DNA of 64,000 nucleotides, from assembly GCF_035582795.1 (NCBI RefSeq), contig NC_134368.1, positions 4,153,501 to 4,217,500 on the forward strand, in the 5' to 3' direction. Made by a program: the position numbers and the translations under genes. Under the pieces are notes generated by a model. The model had not been told where the DNA came from, searched no databases, and saw nothing but the letters and a program-made list of their open reading frames with translations. The stretch comes from Mycteria americana. Taxonomy: Eukaryota; Chordata; Aves; Ciconiiformes; Ciconiidae. How positions within the stretch are numbered: position 1 is the first letter of the stretch; every line of letters starts with the position of its first letter. Below, one piece after another: positions 51,820 through 62,830 of the stretch.

Positions 51820-51873
51820 CGAGGAGGAGGAGGAGGCGGCGGCGGAGGAGGAGGAGGCGGGGGGATCCTTGAG
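51820..51873 (+). repeat. GGA/GGC trinucleotide tract
   Basis: A near-continuous run of GAG/GGA and GGC triplets of about 54 bp, interrupted only by triplet changes, ends in GGGGGG. It would form a polypurine strand (triplex- or quadruplex-prone) and could be length-polymorphic. It falls in the probable 5' UTR or core promoter. Confidence 0.85.
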
Positions 51874-52059
51874 GCGGAGCCGGGGCGTGCCGAAGGGGAG
51901 GCGGCTGGAAAACAGGCCGGCGCTGGTTCTCGCCTCGCAGTGCCAGCAGCCGCCGCCGCAGCCGCGCCGGGAGCCGCCAGCCGCGGGGAGGGGAGCGAGG
52001 CGCTGAGGCGAGCCGGGCGGGCGGCGAGACCCCGTCCCCTCCGGCCACCGCAGAGAGAG
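51874..52059 (+). other. Probable noncoding first exon with splice donor (start unknown)
   Basis: Inside the CpG island, a GC-rich stretch without a convincing ATG ends at a near-ideal donor 'gagag|gtacgg' (exon end 52059, intron GT at 52060-52061), followed by a G-rich intron start (ggggcgggggggagg). G-rich sequence directly after first-exon donors is usual in vertebrate genes. The exon start given is only the edge of the purine tract; the true start is unknown. If right, the gene runs to the right and everything to 64 kb is first intron, because no later exon is recognised. Confirmation needs transcript data. Confidence 0.45.
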
Positions 52060-52667
52060 GTACGGGGCGGGGGGGAGGCGGCGGCGGCGGCGGCCCCCTC
52101 CCCGCCTGCCCGGGGTTCCCCCCCCCTCAGAGGGCACGGCGGGCGAGGGGCCCCCTCAGCTCCCCGGCCCCCGCGTCCTCCCCTCGGCAGGCACCTGCCG
52201 TGCCCCGGCCTTGCCCCTCGCTCACCTGCGGCTGTCAGCGCCGCCGGCGTCGAGGGGCTGGCGGGAAGGGCAGCGCCCACCTCAGGGGCGGGCAGCCCGG
52301 CTCTCCCCTCCTCGTACCGCGCCGAGGAGGATTTCCAGCCGGCGGCGGGAGAGGGTGGCTGCCGTGGGGCAGAGCAGGGGGCCTGCCCCGGCGTCCCGTC
52401 CATCCCGTGCGACCGACTGCACGAAATCGCCTCGTAACCGTGCTAAGCCCTCGTTCCTCAGCCCCGAGAAACCCCGGTCGGTGCCACGCCGAGCCCGGGT
52501 GGAGAGCGGGAGGCTGCGGTGGTGGTTCTGTCCCTACCTGTGGTCTTGGGGAGGGGTGGGGGAAAGGACCACCGCCTCGCCGGGGATGCGCGGGGCTCGG
52601 CCGAGGGCAGAGCGCCCGCTGATGTGGGCCGCTCTGTTGGGGTTTTGGGGTGTTTTGGGTTTTGTTG

Positions 52668-52684
52668 TTTTTTTTTTTTTTTTT
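52668..52684 (+). repeat. Poly-T run of 17
   Basis: A simple homopolymer near the right edge of the CpG island, preceded by a G/T-rich stretch (gggttttggggtgttttggg). No retroposed sequence is visible beside it. Confidence 0.85.
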
Positions 52685-52790
52685 CCTCCATGTGTTTGTG
52701 TCAGCGTATCGCCCGCACGCGATGTGCATCCGCACGCGCCTCCGCTTTCCCTGCCTCAGCGTTTCAGGCGATGACATGAAGAATAAAGGT

Positions 52791-55040
52791 TAAGTCGGAA
52801 AGTCACCATAATCCGAGGTGCGAGGCAGGATGTAAATTACGAGCTGTGAAGACTTGCAGTTCTTTTGCGTTTCGGTGTTTCTTGTTTACACAAAGCTGTT
52901 ACAATAACTGGGGGCTTGGCAGTTCCTACCGATCTCATGTTTTCAGTCAAATCCGTTGACTTCTGCAGAATTGCTCCGTCTTTTAAATCGCTGCGGTGGA
53001 TGAGGGATTAGTCCCGGACGCGCAGTAGCGAAATGCACAAAGCCCATTGTCAGTTACCGAACCTGACCTCAAAACAAAGCTTTTTAGCAATTTTCCTCAG
53101 CCCCAGAAATACGGCCGCTCCACTTGATCCGCTCTCTCTGATCGCTCCTAAAAATCCTTTGCGTGGTGTGTAGGCACGCTGTCTCAAATCCAGTGCTGGG
53201 GCCAGCTGTAACTGCCCTGATATATTAGATGTAAACACAAGCTTTACGTAAAAGTGAAACCATATGTATCGGCTAATGCGCGTCCACTCTGTGATCCTGC
53301 ACAAGTAGAGTCGAGTCCAGAGCTCTGTCCTTAGCTCACCCTGTTGATCCACTTTTCCCTTAGCCTGTACGATGCAGTCCTGTTCCCGGAGTTACCAGAC
53401 AGGTTTAGTGGAGGATGAGAAAACAGCCTAGGAGCATTTCTGTGTGTTGTGCATGAATGCTGTATGTTTTCAGTCTTTTACAAATGTTGTTTTATTGACT
53501 TAGTGATAACATTTTGCTCTCCTAGGTACTTTTCCCTTTCCAGATTGTTAGCCCAGCACTTACTAATGTTTTATGGCACTGCTGTTGGACAGATGTACGG
53601 TGTTTTTCAGTGAGTAGCAAGGTCTGTAGTTTCAGCTGGCTTTGCCTCTAAAAAAAGACAGTACTGTCTTTTCCTCGTACCCCCGTTGTGGAGTGGGGAG
53701 CTGGACTGGGAAACAGATTTGGATGACTACTGAGCTGGCAAAAAACCAATGGTCTTAGGTCTGACTCAGTGCCTGGATCCACATCATCGCATAGCTGCTT
53801 AAATGTTTACCTGGGCATCTTTAGGTTTAGAGGAGCAACTATGTGGTATTATGGCCAAACTGTAGGTGGAAATAGGCGTGGAGGGCTGGGTCTTTAAGTC
53901 TTGAAGATACCAGCTGATGTTGGGCGCTGTGGTCATTTCTCCCTCTCAATCCTTTGGCTCAGCAGAGCAGCTGCTCTTGAGCTGTACCATTTTGTGCCAC
54001 GCTTTCTTGAAATGGCAGAGTGCGTGGCTGGACCACCACGAACCCACCGCACATGTCCTGGGAGTCCCTGTCCCCATCTCTGCTGTTGCTGAAAGCACTC
54101 CTGGATAGCTCTCTCTGGTTTTCACCTGAAGGGCTTTCTCTCTGTTGTGTCTTTTCCACCAAAATGTGTCTGAGTGCTGTCACAAGTTAACTGCGATGTC
54201 TCTGAAACACAGTCTTTTCCTGGGATGGGGGAAGCCTAATTGACTTGGTGGGGATGGAGAGGTTGAGGTAGAGTTTGGAAAGCTCTGTGAAATTGCTAAC
54301 ATTCCTCACAAGCAGAAGGACACGTATGGTTTATGGGCTCCCTACATGACCCTTTGGTCTAAAAGGTGTGATAGTGCTCTTTGACTGGTCTCCTCCTTGG
54401 CCAAGTGGTATGATTTGGGTTTTTCACAATCCTCCATCTGCAAAAGGTAGTGGACTGTCCCCATCTCTGCCTCAGAAGCTTGGAGGGGTACTCCTGCCTA
54501 TAGTGTATTCCTGCTGCCTGCTACAAAAGTGTAGCTGCCTGTCCTCTCAACCCCAGTTACATCGCTTCATCTTTTCTGTGCCTGTCATCCCACAGAAAAA
54601 TAATCCCTTCTAATGACATCTAAGATTCTCCAGCTAATTTCCTGCTGGCCCAAATGAGGGTCTAGGGAGAGTGGTGATGCTGACTTCTGAAGTATGTGGA
54701 TTTGCTTACTTTGTGTGATTGGGTTATATAAAAAAAGAAAAAGAAATTATTTTCTCTGTGCCTTTGACAAATGTTAAAATACAGCCTGTTGTATTTCACA
54801 AATCTAACTGCTGTCTCCTCTCAGTAACTGTAATTAACAAGCCAGAAAATGGAAAAATGTAGAAATATTCTTTCCCAGTGGCCACAAACATTAGTCCTCT
54901 CCAGAAGTTAATGAAGTCAAGTCTATGGAAATTAAATAACTGGTTTTTTTTTTTAGCTCTGTTGGTGAGCTAAAACGTTGTGTCAGAGTGGTAAATAATA
55001 AATTAAAGAGGTATAAAGGTTACCTCTTGAAAACGAAGTG
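52791..55040. other. Intron-like AT-richer stretch, no exon recognised
   Basis: No recognisable coding exon, repeat or RNA gene, apart from the 20-bp palindrome at 53653-53672. It is compatible with first-intron sequence of the CpG-island gene. A lone pol III A-box-like word (tggccaagtgg, about 54398) lacks a B box and is not called. Confidence 0.55.
53653..53672. repeat. Perfect 20-bp palindrome
   Basis: aaaagacagt (53653-53662) is directly followed by its reverse complement actgtctttt (53663-53672), with no spacer. It contains paired GACAG/CTGTC, which resembles TALE-homeodomain (MEIS/TGIF) half sites (TGACAG/CTGTCA) only in part. Confidence 0.85.
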
Positions 55041-55235
55041 GGTGAAGAATGGATTTGAACTCTTCCTTCTCAAGAGAGTGTCTAAACCGTCTGGCTTAAG
55101 GATCTGCCCTGCTCTGCTTGGGTGCAAAAATTAACCTGTAGCACAGCAGTAGTGTGGGAGAGTGATAGTAACCACCATGGCTGGTGAGCAAGGTGCTCTC
55201 TCCTGGCTGGTGGGAGCTGGGGTTCAAATCCTCTT
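55041..55235. repeat. Inverted pair of tRNA-like SINE heads
   Basis: Left half, read on the minus strand: an A-box-like 'ggtttagacactct', then a B box 'gttcaaatcc' at 55060-55051. Right half, plus strand: 'gagcaaggtgctctctcctgg' style sequence, then a B box 'ggttcaaatcc' at 55221-55231. Both halves resemble the same tRNA-like unit ('gagcactctcctggga...gggttcaaatcc'). They point away from each other with about 80 bp between them. This matches, as I remember, a palindromic sauropsid repeat with tRNA-like arms, but I cannot name it. No cloverleaf for a working tRNA can be drawn. Confidence 0.6.
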
Positions 55236-55358
55236 GCACACCAAACGTGCTAGCAGGTCTGTGACGAGGGGATAGAAGCATAAATGTAAAACAACGAATG
55301 CAACCGATTCCTCGTGAAATAAACTGTTCAACAAATGGCATCACAAAACATTGTGGTG

Positions 55359-55386
55359 TTTCCAGAATGTCATTTCCAGAATGTCA
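55359..55386. repeat. 14-bp tandem duplication
   Basis: tttccagaatgtca occurs twice without spacing (55359-55372 and 55373-55386), identical in both copies, so the duplication is probably recent or selected. Confidence 0.88.
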
Positions 55387-57940
55387 GACGTTGTCATCCT
55401 TATTGTGTTCTTGTTGAGGGAACATGAACATTTTCAGCCACCTTGATGATGTGTCCCGTTTTCATCAGCTCTTGTTGATGTGTTGGCTTTGATGTGTCCA
55501 GGTGTTCCATGCTCCGCGTAGAGGGCACGTGGGTGTATGCACAGTAATATCACTTGAGTTTATAGTAGTCACCATGGAAATTAGTTACAAATCTTTGCTT
55601 TTTTTTTTGAAATCTAATGTTTCTGTGGTTTCTTTTTATTTTAAGAATAAATTCCAGAAATACTGTGGGTGGGAATATGAACTACTTGGAAAATGAAACT
55701 TCGTGGCGACTCCAGTTAGCACCATGCGCATCGTGGCACGGGGAAGAGCATGCTGATGGGGTGCGGCTGTTTCATGTGATGTGTGTCTGTTCTGGAAAGT
55801 GGCTGTGTAAGAACCTGAGTTTGAGGTTCTGTGTTTGTGTCTGTGTACAGTTGTGAACGTATTTTGGGGAGCCTGTGGGGTTCAGCTCCTCCCTGTACCT
55901 TCTGAGAGTCCATTGCAACCTGGGTAAAGCCTCTTGAGCTTGAACTTGACACATGCAACTATCTTTTCTTAAGTAGGATATCACCAGATGGTGTTTTAGT
56001 GGTTGTGCTCTTTGGCTGCGCAGGACACGTGCTCTTTATGGAGTTGATGGCACTGTCCTTTACCTTCACCTGACCAGAGGGTGTCCATCACATCACCGAA
56101 ATATACAGCTGTGCCACCGTGGTTTGGACGTGTTCTTTATTCATCGTATGGGAAGAAAAGGCTGTGGATACCTGAGCCAGCACCCTTGAGGGACCCTGGG
56201 GCAGGGGTTGGACTGCAGGCTGGAGGAACAGTGCAGGTGGTGGGGATTCAACCGGCAGCCCTACGCTGCCCACCCCGGCTGCGGATAATGCAGCACAGAG
56301 GGTTTTTATAACAACCTGTTTGCAGGCTGAACCTGACAGCAGCATGACACAGACCTTTGCTTTGGGAAATGCACTGTATATATTGGTGACCTTTTCCTCT
56401 GGAGATCTTTAAATGCAGTGGATTTGTAAAAAGTGCTTCTTTGGAGAATTTTAATCATGCCCTTGGTTTTAAGTGCAATTTTGGGGTTTTTTTGTGGTCA
56501 CTGGAGTTTTTGTTTTGTGACATCTTGGGGCCAGGGACGTGAGGTTGTAAGGAGGGATGCAGCAGGGAGTGTTTTGACACTGAGGAAGTCCTGGGTTGCT
56601 CTGAAGGTAGTGAGATAAGCTTATCAGCAGGACCATAATGCGAGAGGGTTCACAAAGCCTCTCCGTGCTGTTCACTGGATCTTGATCCCTGAGCTATTTC
56701 AGGGTAGTTCTCTGCTACCAGGCCATCCTTTAAGGTTTTCTGCAAGTCTCGGTAAAACAAGACGGCTATTGTTAGTGCTCTCAGATAACTCAAAATGATG
56801 GCGGCTGGGAGCTTGCTGGGTCTGAGGGAAACAGATTTTGCAGCCCCGGAGTAGTGATTTACACAGAGCTTTGGTTGTTGCACATTCCTTCTTCGGAGCC
56901 GTTTTCCACATCATCCTCTGAGACCACGTTTATCTCGCTCCTGAGAATAGGAGGATGGAGGGAGAAGCTGGAGGCCACGGAGCAGATCAGTGACAGAACA
57001 GAGATCGCAGTAAGCGAGGCAGATTCTCAGCTATGGGGAGCCCAGAAAGCTGAACTGATGTAAATAAAGATGATTTCATCTTGTGGGGAATCATCAGTTT
57101 TGGTCCCTTGCATGTCTTTTATCCAATAGGTCTTTAAAGGACTGCAGAATCTTTATAATGGCTTGAAAATGTCATTAGTTTTTTTTTTTTTTTTTGTACC
57201 TACTGAGTTCAAAGGCAGGAACTACCTTTTAAGAAATAAGAAAATATTTGTTTTCCTGGCTGACAAAGTAGAGAACTAAATGGAGATGGATAATTTCTGA
57301 AGAATGGATAGTTAGTTATTAATTTCTTCATCGTTCATTATTCTGCATAATGCCCGTTTTTTTCCTTAAGTGTGTCCTCTAGATTTGGCTGAATGGCATT
57401 TAACAGCGTAGGTTGTTGGCATGCTTGGAATGACTGAAATATTGGACAGGATATGATGATGTTTGCACGCTTTCAGGAGAGGAAAAAAAAAAAAAAAGCA
57501 CTTTGGTTTCGATCATTTCCTTTGTGAAATACCTACCCAAGCTACCTTGTAGCTAATGTATCCAGAAGATACCTTGTGCTAAGCTAAGCAGGTAGTCCTG
57601 GCCTATGCCTAAGCTGGGAATTGCATAGGAAAGGAGCAGTTTCTTTTCCTTTCTAAGAGCTCTGTTCAGTTTAATTCATTTTGTAGGGCAGGTGGGGAAT
57701 GGTTTTTCTCCTGAAGAGATTGTACAGGTGTAACATTCATATATGCTAACCTAATGATTCTGTTGGATGGACAGACATTTAGTCTGAAACTGAATTCAAA
57801 ATTCTTCTGTCCCATGGGCACGCATGTTCCAGGATGTAGGTGTAACCTCCTGCTTTGATCTCCAGTCTTTTTCTAACAGGATTTTCTTTTTTGGAATCGG
57901 TCACAGTCGTGATCCCAGAGGACTCTGCCAGGAAGACGTG

Positions 57941-57974
57941 CATCATTAGCATGTCTGCATCATTAGCATGTCTG
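57941..57974. repeat. 17-bp tandem duplication
   Basis: catcattagcatgtctg occurs twice, back to back and identical (57941-57957 and 57958-57974). Each unit has an ATTAGCAT core with homeodomain-like ATTA and an octamer-like TTAGCAT. Confidence 0.88.
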
Positions 57975-58473
57975 GTAATCCTTTGGTTGAACGCCTAAAA
58001 ATCATGGACCCTTTCGGGAAGTCTGGGTTGCTGGACGGAGCGTCGTTTTGCAAGACACTGGCTTCAGCAGTGAAACTGCATTAAGATATTTTCACTGTGC
58101 TGTCCTATCTCCGACTGCTTGTTTCCTCTCTTGCGTAACTGTTCTCCACCCCCGTCAGGGCATAGTCTAACGGGTGACTTATACAAATTTAAGGCACTAC
58201 TTCTAGTGAAAGAGTTGGTCCTATTCTTGTGTATGTTCTGGTGTGACTGTGGGCAAGAGATCTTGACCAGGGAGCCCAAACACCTGGCATAAGATTATTA
58301 CTTATTTTTATAGGGTTATTTTTCAGTTGGATCCAATCCCTGGCCTGTCCCATGACTGCTGCTGTCAGCACTGCGCAGTCAGGACTGTCCTTCTTAAGGA
58401 CAGTGCAAACTTAGATCTAAGTTTCCTGGGATTGCAGAACCGTGCCCTGAGATGTGCTGGGATGTACTCACAA

Positions 58474-58496
58474 ACACACACACACATGCACACACG
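58474..58496. repeat. (CA)n microsatellite, interrupted
   Basis: A CA run interrupted by one 'tg', about 23 bp long. Confidence 0.8.
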
Positions 58497-59799
58497 AGTG
58501 GGTATTTCTGCCTCGGACCACTTCTGTTGTCTCACTCACTGTGTGCTTCCATGGATAGACACGACTAACAGCTTGGAGATTGGCTTTGCATTTACAAGAA
58601 TGAGCCGGGAGGAGTTGTGGGGGGCACGCAAAGAAGCAAAAACTCCTAAAACCCTTGTGCTGCTGAAATTGATAGGTCAAGCTTTAACCCTGAGATAAAG
58701 GTTAGTACTTTGGGGCTTGCAGTTTACACTCTGCTGCTTGGATGGTCTGATCTTACAGAACACTGTGCTGTTAAGTAACGCTTGCAGAAGCACAGTGCTT
58801 CCAGTAATGTAGTAGACCAAATTAAATGGCCCCTTTATAGTCATGGGGAGCTCACACCGTTGCTCCAGTTATACAATAGCATCTGGTGCCTCTATTTGGA
58901 CTTTGAAGAGAACTTGACAAAGGGCTGAATGTGACCACGAGCTTTAGAGTTAAGCACTGGGTCATTACCCTTTTTGTCCCCCCGATTCCCTTGGGGTGGG
59001 ATCCAGGACTGTGTGGTGGGCTCCCTGAGCGGCACAGCGGAGCATTAGGAGGGGATCCAAAGTTTTGATGAGAGCGCTACATAAAGTCAGCTTTGCTCTC
59101 AATAGCTGGCAGCCATGGGCAAGCTGGTAGGAAGCACTGAAGGTTGCAGATCTTGGGGATGACCGAAAGGTCAGCACTAACTAGGCGTTTCTGCATGAAG
59201 AGTTTATGCAGGTGGGATTTCTCATGCTAGGCTCCCAGCCAAGCAGAGGGACAGGCAGTGCTGGAGGGGAGATGAGAGTCTGTAATGCCAAGCAGACAAT
59301 CTGCAAGCTTTTTTTGTTGTTAGAAGCACAGACATTTTGCTCAGGGCTTCCCCAAAACATGAAAGGGATCCAGTCCTGAAGATCTTACGCATGAAAATAT
59401 TCCAGGGAGGAACAGAAGAATGGCCTAAGGAGGGGAAAAAAAAAAAAAGAGAGAGCTCCTCTGACCGCAGGGTGAGATGTGAAGGAGGCAAAATGGGAGA
59501 AGAAGTGGAGGTGGGCTCCTGTTAACAACCATCCCCGTGCTGTGTGGGGACTGTCTCACTGGGAAGGCTGCGCTGGGGAGCTCCTGTTCGCACGCCTGTT
59601 CTGTAAGACCGATTGTGTTATCTCTGTATTGCTCCTCCAGAAACAGAGGGAGAAGTTACCATGTGGGAATGGGCAACTGCTGCACACAGGATCTCACAGC
59701 ATTTCTCTGCCATATTATGGCAATATTAGGGAAGCTCGTGTGCTGTGGGGCTGCTGCTGATATGTTCAGTTGTCATATTTCTCTTAAAAGCAAAGAACA

Positions 59800-60195
59800 G
59801 CAGGGCCGGATGGGACCTTAATAAGTTGTCTAATCTGACCTCCTGCCCCAAGACTGGGTCAGATCTATCTAAACTTTCCCAGCAGACGTTTGTCCAACAC
59901 ACTTGTTAAAAGCCGCCAGTGATGGACTTTCCCCATCCTCCCTGGGTGATCCTTTAAAGTCCTTCATTGTTCTTACCATTACCAAGATTTTCCTAGTTTC
60001 TGACTTCAATTCCTTGTGCTGCAGTTGAAAATTGCTGACCTCTTGCCCTTTTGTTACTGCACAGAGAGAGCTGTTCAGTCCTCTGCAGCAGACTTGGGGA
60101 ATGTCTGGGCCATGCCTTTCTTGAGCTGCAGGGCCCAAAACTTGCCTGCAGTGCTCCATCTGGCACCTACCTGTACTGAGCCGATAGACCCAATT
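59800..60195 (-). mobile_element. CR1-type LINE 3' part, old, minus strand
   Basis: On the plus strand the text runs as the antisense CR1 tail: 'cagggccggatgggacctta' (59801-59820), 'gttgtctaatctgacctcct', 'gatggactttccccatcctc' (59922-59941), the 'gttcttaccattaccaagat' step, 'ccttgtgctgcagttgaaaa', and then 'gggcccaaaacttgcctgca' (60132-60151) with 'gtgctccatctggcacctac'. It covers the 3' end and part of the ORF2 C-terminus and stops near 60195. It is old and has no intact frame. Confidence 0.85.
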
Positions 60196-61664
60196 TTGTG
60201 ACTCTCCTATGTAGACTTCGGGGTATGATGGATGCATTTCTTTTTTTTCTGACAGCAGCACAGAGAAAGTGTTTTGTCATGGAAGGTTTCATTATGACTT
60301 TGTCTCTTTACCCGCTAGAAAAACAGGGCACGTGCTCTTCTACCTCAAGTGCCATCTTCTCCACAGGAATGTACTATTGATCTTCACCAACTGTTCCAGG
60401 ATAGTGTCTCTCCGTTGTAAGGTGAAGGTCCTTGCCAGCTGGTCTCACCAAGGCTTTCCCCATGACGAGCCCGGTTGCAGCTTAGGCAGTTGTGCTTTCC
60501 CGATCTGACCTCCCAGCTGTAGTTCGTGAGTGACCTTCTCTTCTCCCTCCCTGCAGTGGTTACACTCCGTGCATCTGATTTTGTACATACTATCTCTTCA
60601 TTTCTGTGAAGGATACAGTTATTCATGCATTTCCAAAGCTGGTAAAATGTGGCTGTGAAGATTATTCTAAGAAGAGAGTAGTGCTCAAACATAAAACATG
60701 ACAGAAAATGCAGTGGATAAGCATTAGAAACATTACTTACAAATGTAAACTGGGTAACGTGCCAGCCAGCATTAAAGGAACAATTAGCTATTTGCTTGAA
60801 GGTGATTGTTGTTTGATTGTTATAATTTTAGGAAAATTATTCCAAATGACTGTCGTGTGACAGAGACAGATATCTGAGGGCTGCTGGTCCGTGGGGGTGA
60901 AGTGAATCTGGGTCTTGCTGCTTCCAGGCGGACAGATGTCCACATTACACAAAACACTGTAGTTTGCATTCATTGATCTTCTTGTACACCCTAGTTGTAT
61001 CTATTTTGTCAGGTTTTAGGGGGTTCATTTTACAGGATACTCAGAGGAAGGTGGCAGTTTCATTTTAACCGTATCTAAGTGCTTCACTTTGTGGAGTGCT
61101 TCACTTTATTTTTGGGAAAAAAAAAAAAAAGAAAAAAACTTGTCTGTGTATATTGTTGCAGGCATTTTCTCTAGATTTAATATCACCTCTTATGCCTTTC
61201 AGTGGGAGAGAATAGGAAGTATGTATGAAAGGTATGTCTACATACAGAGAGCCTTTGTCCTGAGACAACTGAAGAAGCTAACACCAAAATGAAGGCTGGT
61301 CTGGACAGGTCTGAAACACCTCTTGGCATCGACTTGTGTTTATTGCAGTGGGAAGAGCAGGTAGGGAGGAGCAGACTTGATTTTGTTTGTTTGAACTATC
61401 AGTACGTATCTTCTTTGAATTCCTCACAGTTTTCTTGCAGAGCTTTTGTATGATAACATGCATAACGTGAGTCTCCAGTTTCTCTTGTTCTGTTTCAAAT
61501 CGCAGTGAAAGCTCTAGTGTTTTCTTTCTTACTCTTTTTCTCCCCTAATTACAGATACAGGGATGTTTAGTCATGTGGAAGGTATTTTATTGACAGCTTT
61601 TGAGTCTAAAGTACTTGTTATCACTGAACAAGTGTAGAGTGCTGTAGGCTACTGGGCAAAATCC
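60196..61664. other. AT-rich stretch, nothing recognised
   Basis: No exon or confident repeat is seen. An A-rich tract lies at 61118-61138. Confidence 0.5.
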
Positions 61665-62830
61665 CTTGTTCAGTGTTTCTTCATAATGATTTCTTAGAAC
61701 TGAAGAGTAATTTAGGTTGCATAGGACATCTGGAGCTCTCCTGTGCAATGTCCTGCTCCAATCAGGGGCAGAATCAAAGGTAGGTTTCTTGTGAACTTTT
61801 CTGATCAAGTTTCGGACCTTTTCCAGTCAAGCGTGGCAGGTTGATGCCATGCTTAGCGCTCTCATGGTGAGGAATATTTTCCTCTTGTCTGATCAGAATT
61901 TCACTTTCTGCGAGTTATGCCTCTTGTTTCTTGTCCTTTTGTTCCTACTCATTGAGAAGAGTTTGGCTCCATCTTCTCTGTAACACCCCAGTTAGGTAGT
62001 TGAAGATAGAAATTAGATCTCCCACTAAACGCCATTTCTTCTCCAAGTTAAACAAACCCTGTTCCCTCATTCTCTTCTCTTCCATCGTGTATTCCAGTGA
62101 GCAGACCATCTTAGTGGTGCTCCACTGAGCTCTCTCAAGTTTGTCAATGTCCTTTCTGGGGAGTGCAGCTAAATTAGGTGGTGCAGCCTCCCTGGTGCCA
62201 AGAGGAGAAGAAGAGCCATTTCCCCGAGCTCTTGGCTATTGTCCTTTCTAATACAGCCCAGTATGTGGCTGGCTTTCATTGCTGCAGGGACACACTGCTG
62301 ATTCCTGTTCACCTTATTGCCTTATCGCCCCCTTATCACCCTGTTCACCAGGACCCCCAGGTGCTTTTCTGAAGAGCTTCTCCCTAGCCAGTCAGGCCCC
62401 AGTTTGTGCTGACAATGGGTATTTTTTGTCTCAGGTGCAGGACTCTTATTTGTATTTCTCAACTTCATGAGGTTTCCTTCAGCCAATTCTTCCAGCTTGC
62501 TGGGCAGTCCTGCCTTCCAGTGTATCAGCCGCTCACCCCAGTATGGTGGTGTCTCTGAACTTGCAGAGGGAGCTCTCCATCCCATCATCCAGGGCATTAA
62601 TTAAGATGTTGGATACTATCAGCATCAGTACTGGCTGTTCCTTGAGGAACACTGTTCATATAGGGCTGTCAGTTAAGACTTCAGTCTGTTGGCTGCTACC
62701 CTTTCAGCTCAACGATCCAACCAAATTTTAACCACCTTGTGTTCCACCCATCCAATCTGTATCTCCCTGTTTGTAGCGTCAGGTTAAGTGTCTGTAGGGT
62801 GGATGCTCTTTTCAAGACCTGCGAATGAGG
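61665..62830 (-). mobile_element. CR1-type LINE, 3' end through RT palm, old, minus strand
   Basis: Antisense CR1 phrases run in order over about 1.15 kb: 'tggtgaggaatattttcctc' (61866-61885), 'ggctccatcttctctgtaac', 'gttaggtagttgaagataga' (61992-62011), 'tgttccctcattctcttctc', 'gtgctccactgagctctctc', 'aatacagcccagtatgtggc', 'ggacccccaggtgcttttct' (62351-62370), 'gtgcaggactctta', 'aacttcatgaggtttccttc' (62460-62479), and the RT part 'ccatcatccagggcattaat' (62581-62600). It continues, badly decayed, to about 62830. It is a longer relic than the neighbouring copies, and every frame is broken. Confidence 0.88.

Larger units (their letters stand above)
51560..52790. promoter_or_regulatory. Strong CpG island, probable promoter
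   Basis: GC content rises sharply and CpG is frequent from about 51560, peaking between 51720 and 52620, in a region otherwise AT-richer and CpG-depleted. The island holds GGA/GGC purine tracts (51820-51873), many GC-box-like GGGCGG words (for example in 51960-52075), and no convincing TATA box: the style of a housekeeping or developmental CpG-island promoter. Long GC-rich frames are open on both strands at once, a base-composition effect. It is the only promoter-grade signal in the window. The start of transcription and the gene cannot be fixed from sequence alone; a bidirectional promoter is possible. Confidence 0.85.
55236..59799. other. Intron-like stretch with two short tandem duplications
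   Basis: No exon is recognised. Short duplications lie at 55359-55386 and 57941-57974, A-runs at 57484-57497 and 59437-59448, a T-run at 57180-57195, and a CA tract at 58474-58496. A near-palindrome (actgtcctt...aaggacagt) lies at 58384-58404. Confidence 0.5.

Noticed and set aside
51684..52437. Long Ala/Gly/Pro/Arg-rich frames on both strands in the CpG island (239 and 245 codons)
   Set aside because: Stop codons are AT-rich, so GC-rich islands leave all frames open; the poly-Gly and poly-Pro runs are just the GGA/GGC tract translated.
54398..54425. tRNA-like A box (tggccaagtgg)
   Set aside because: No B box at the right distance and no cloverleaf can be drawn.
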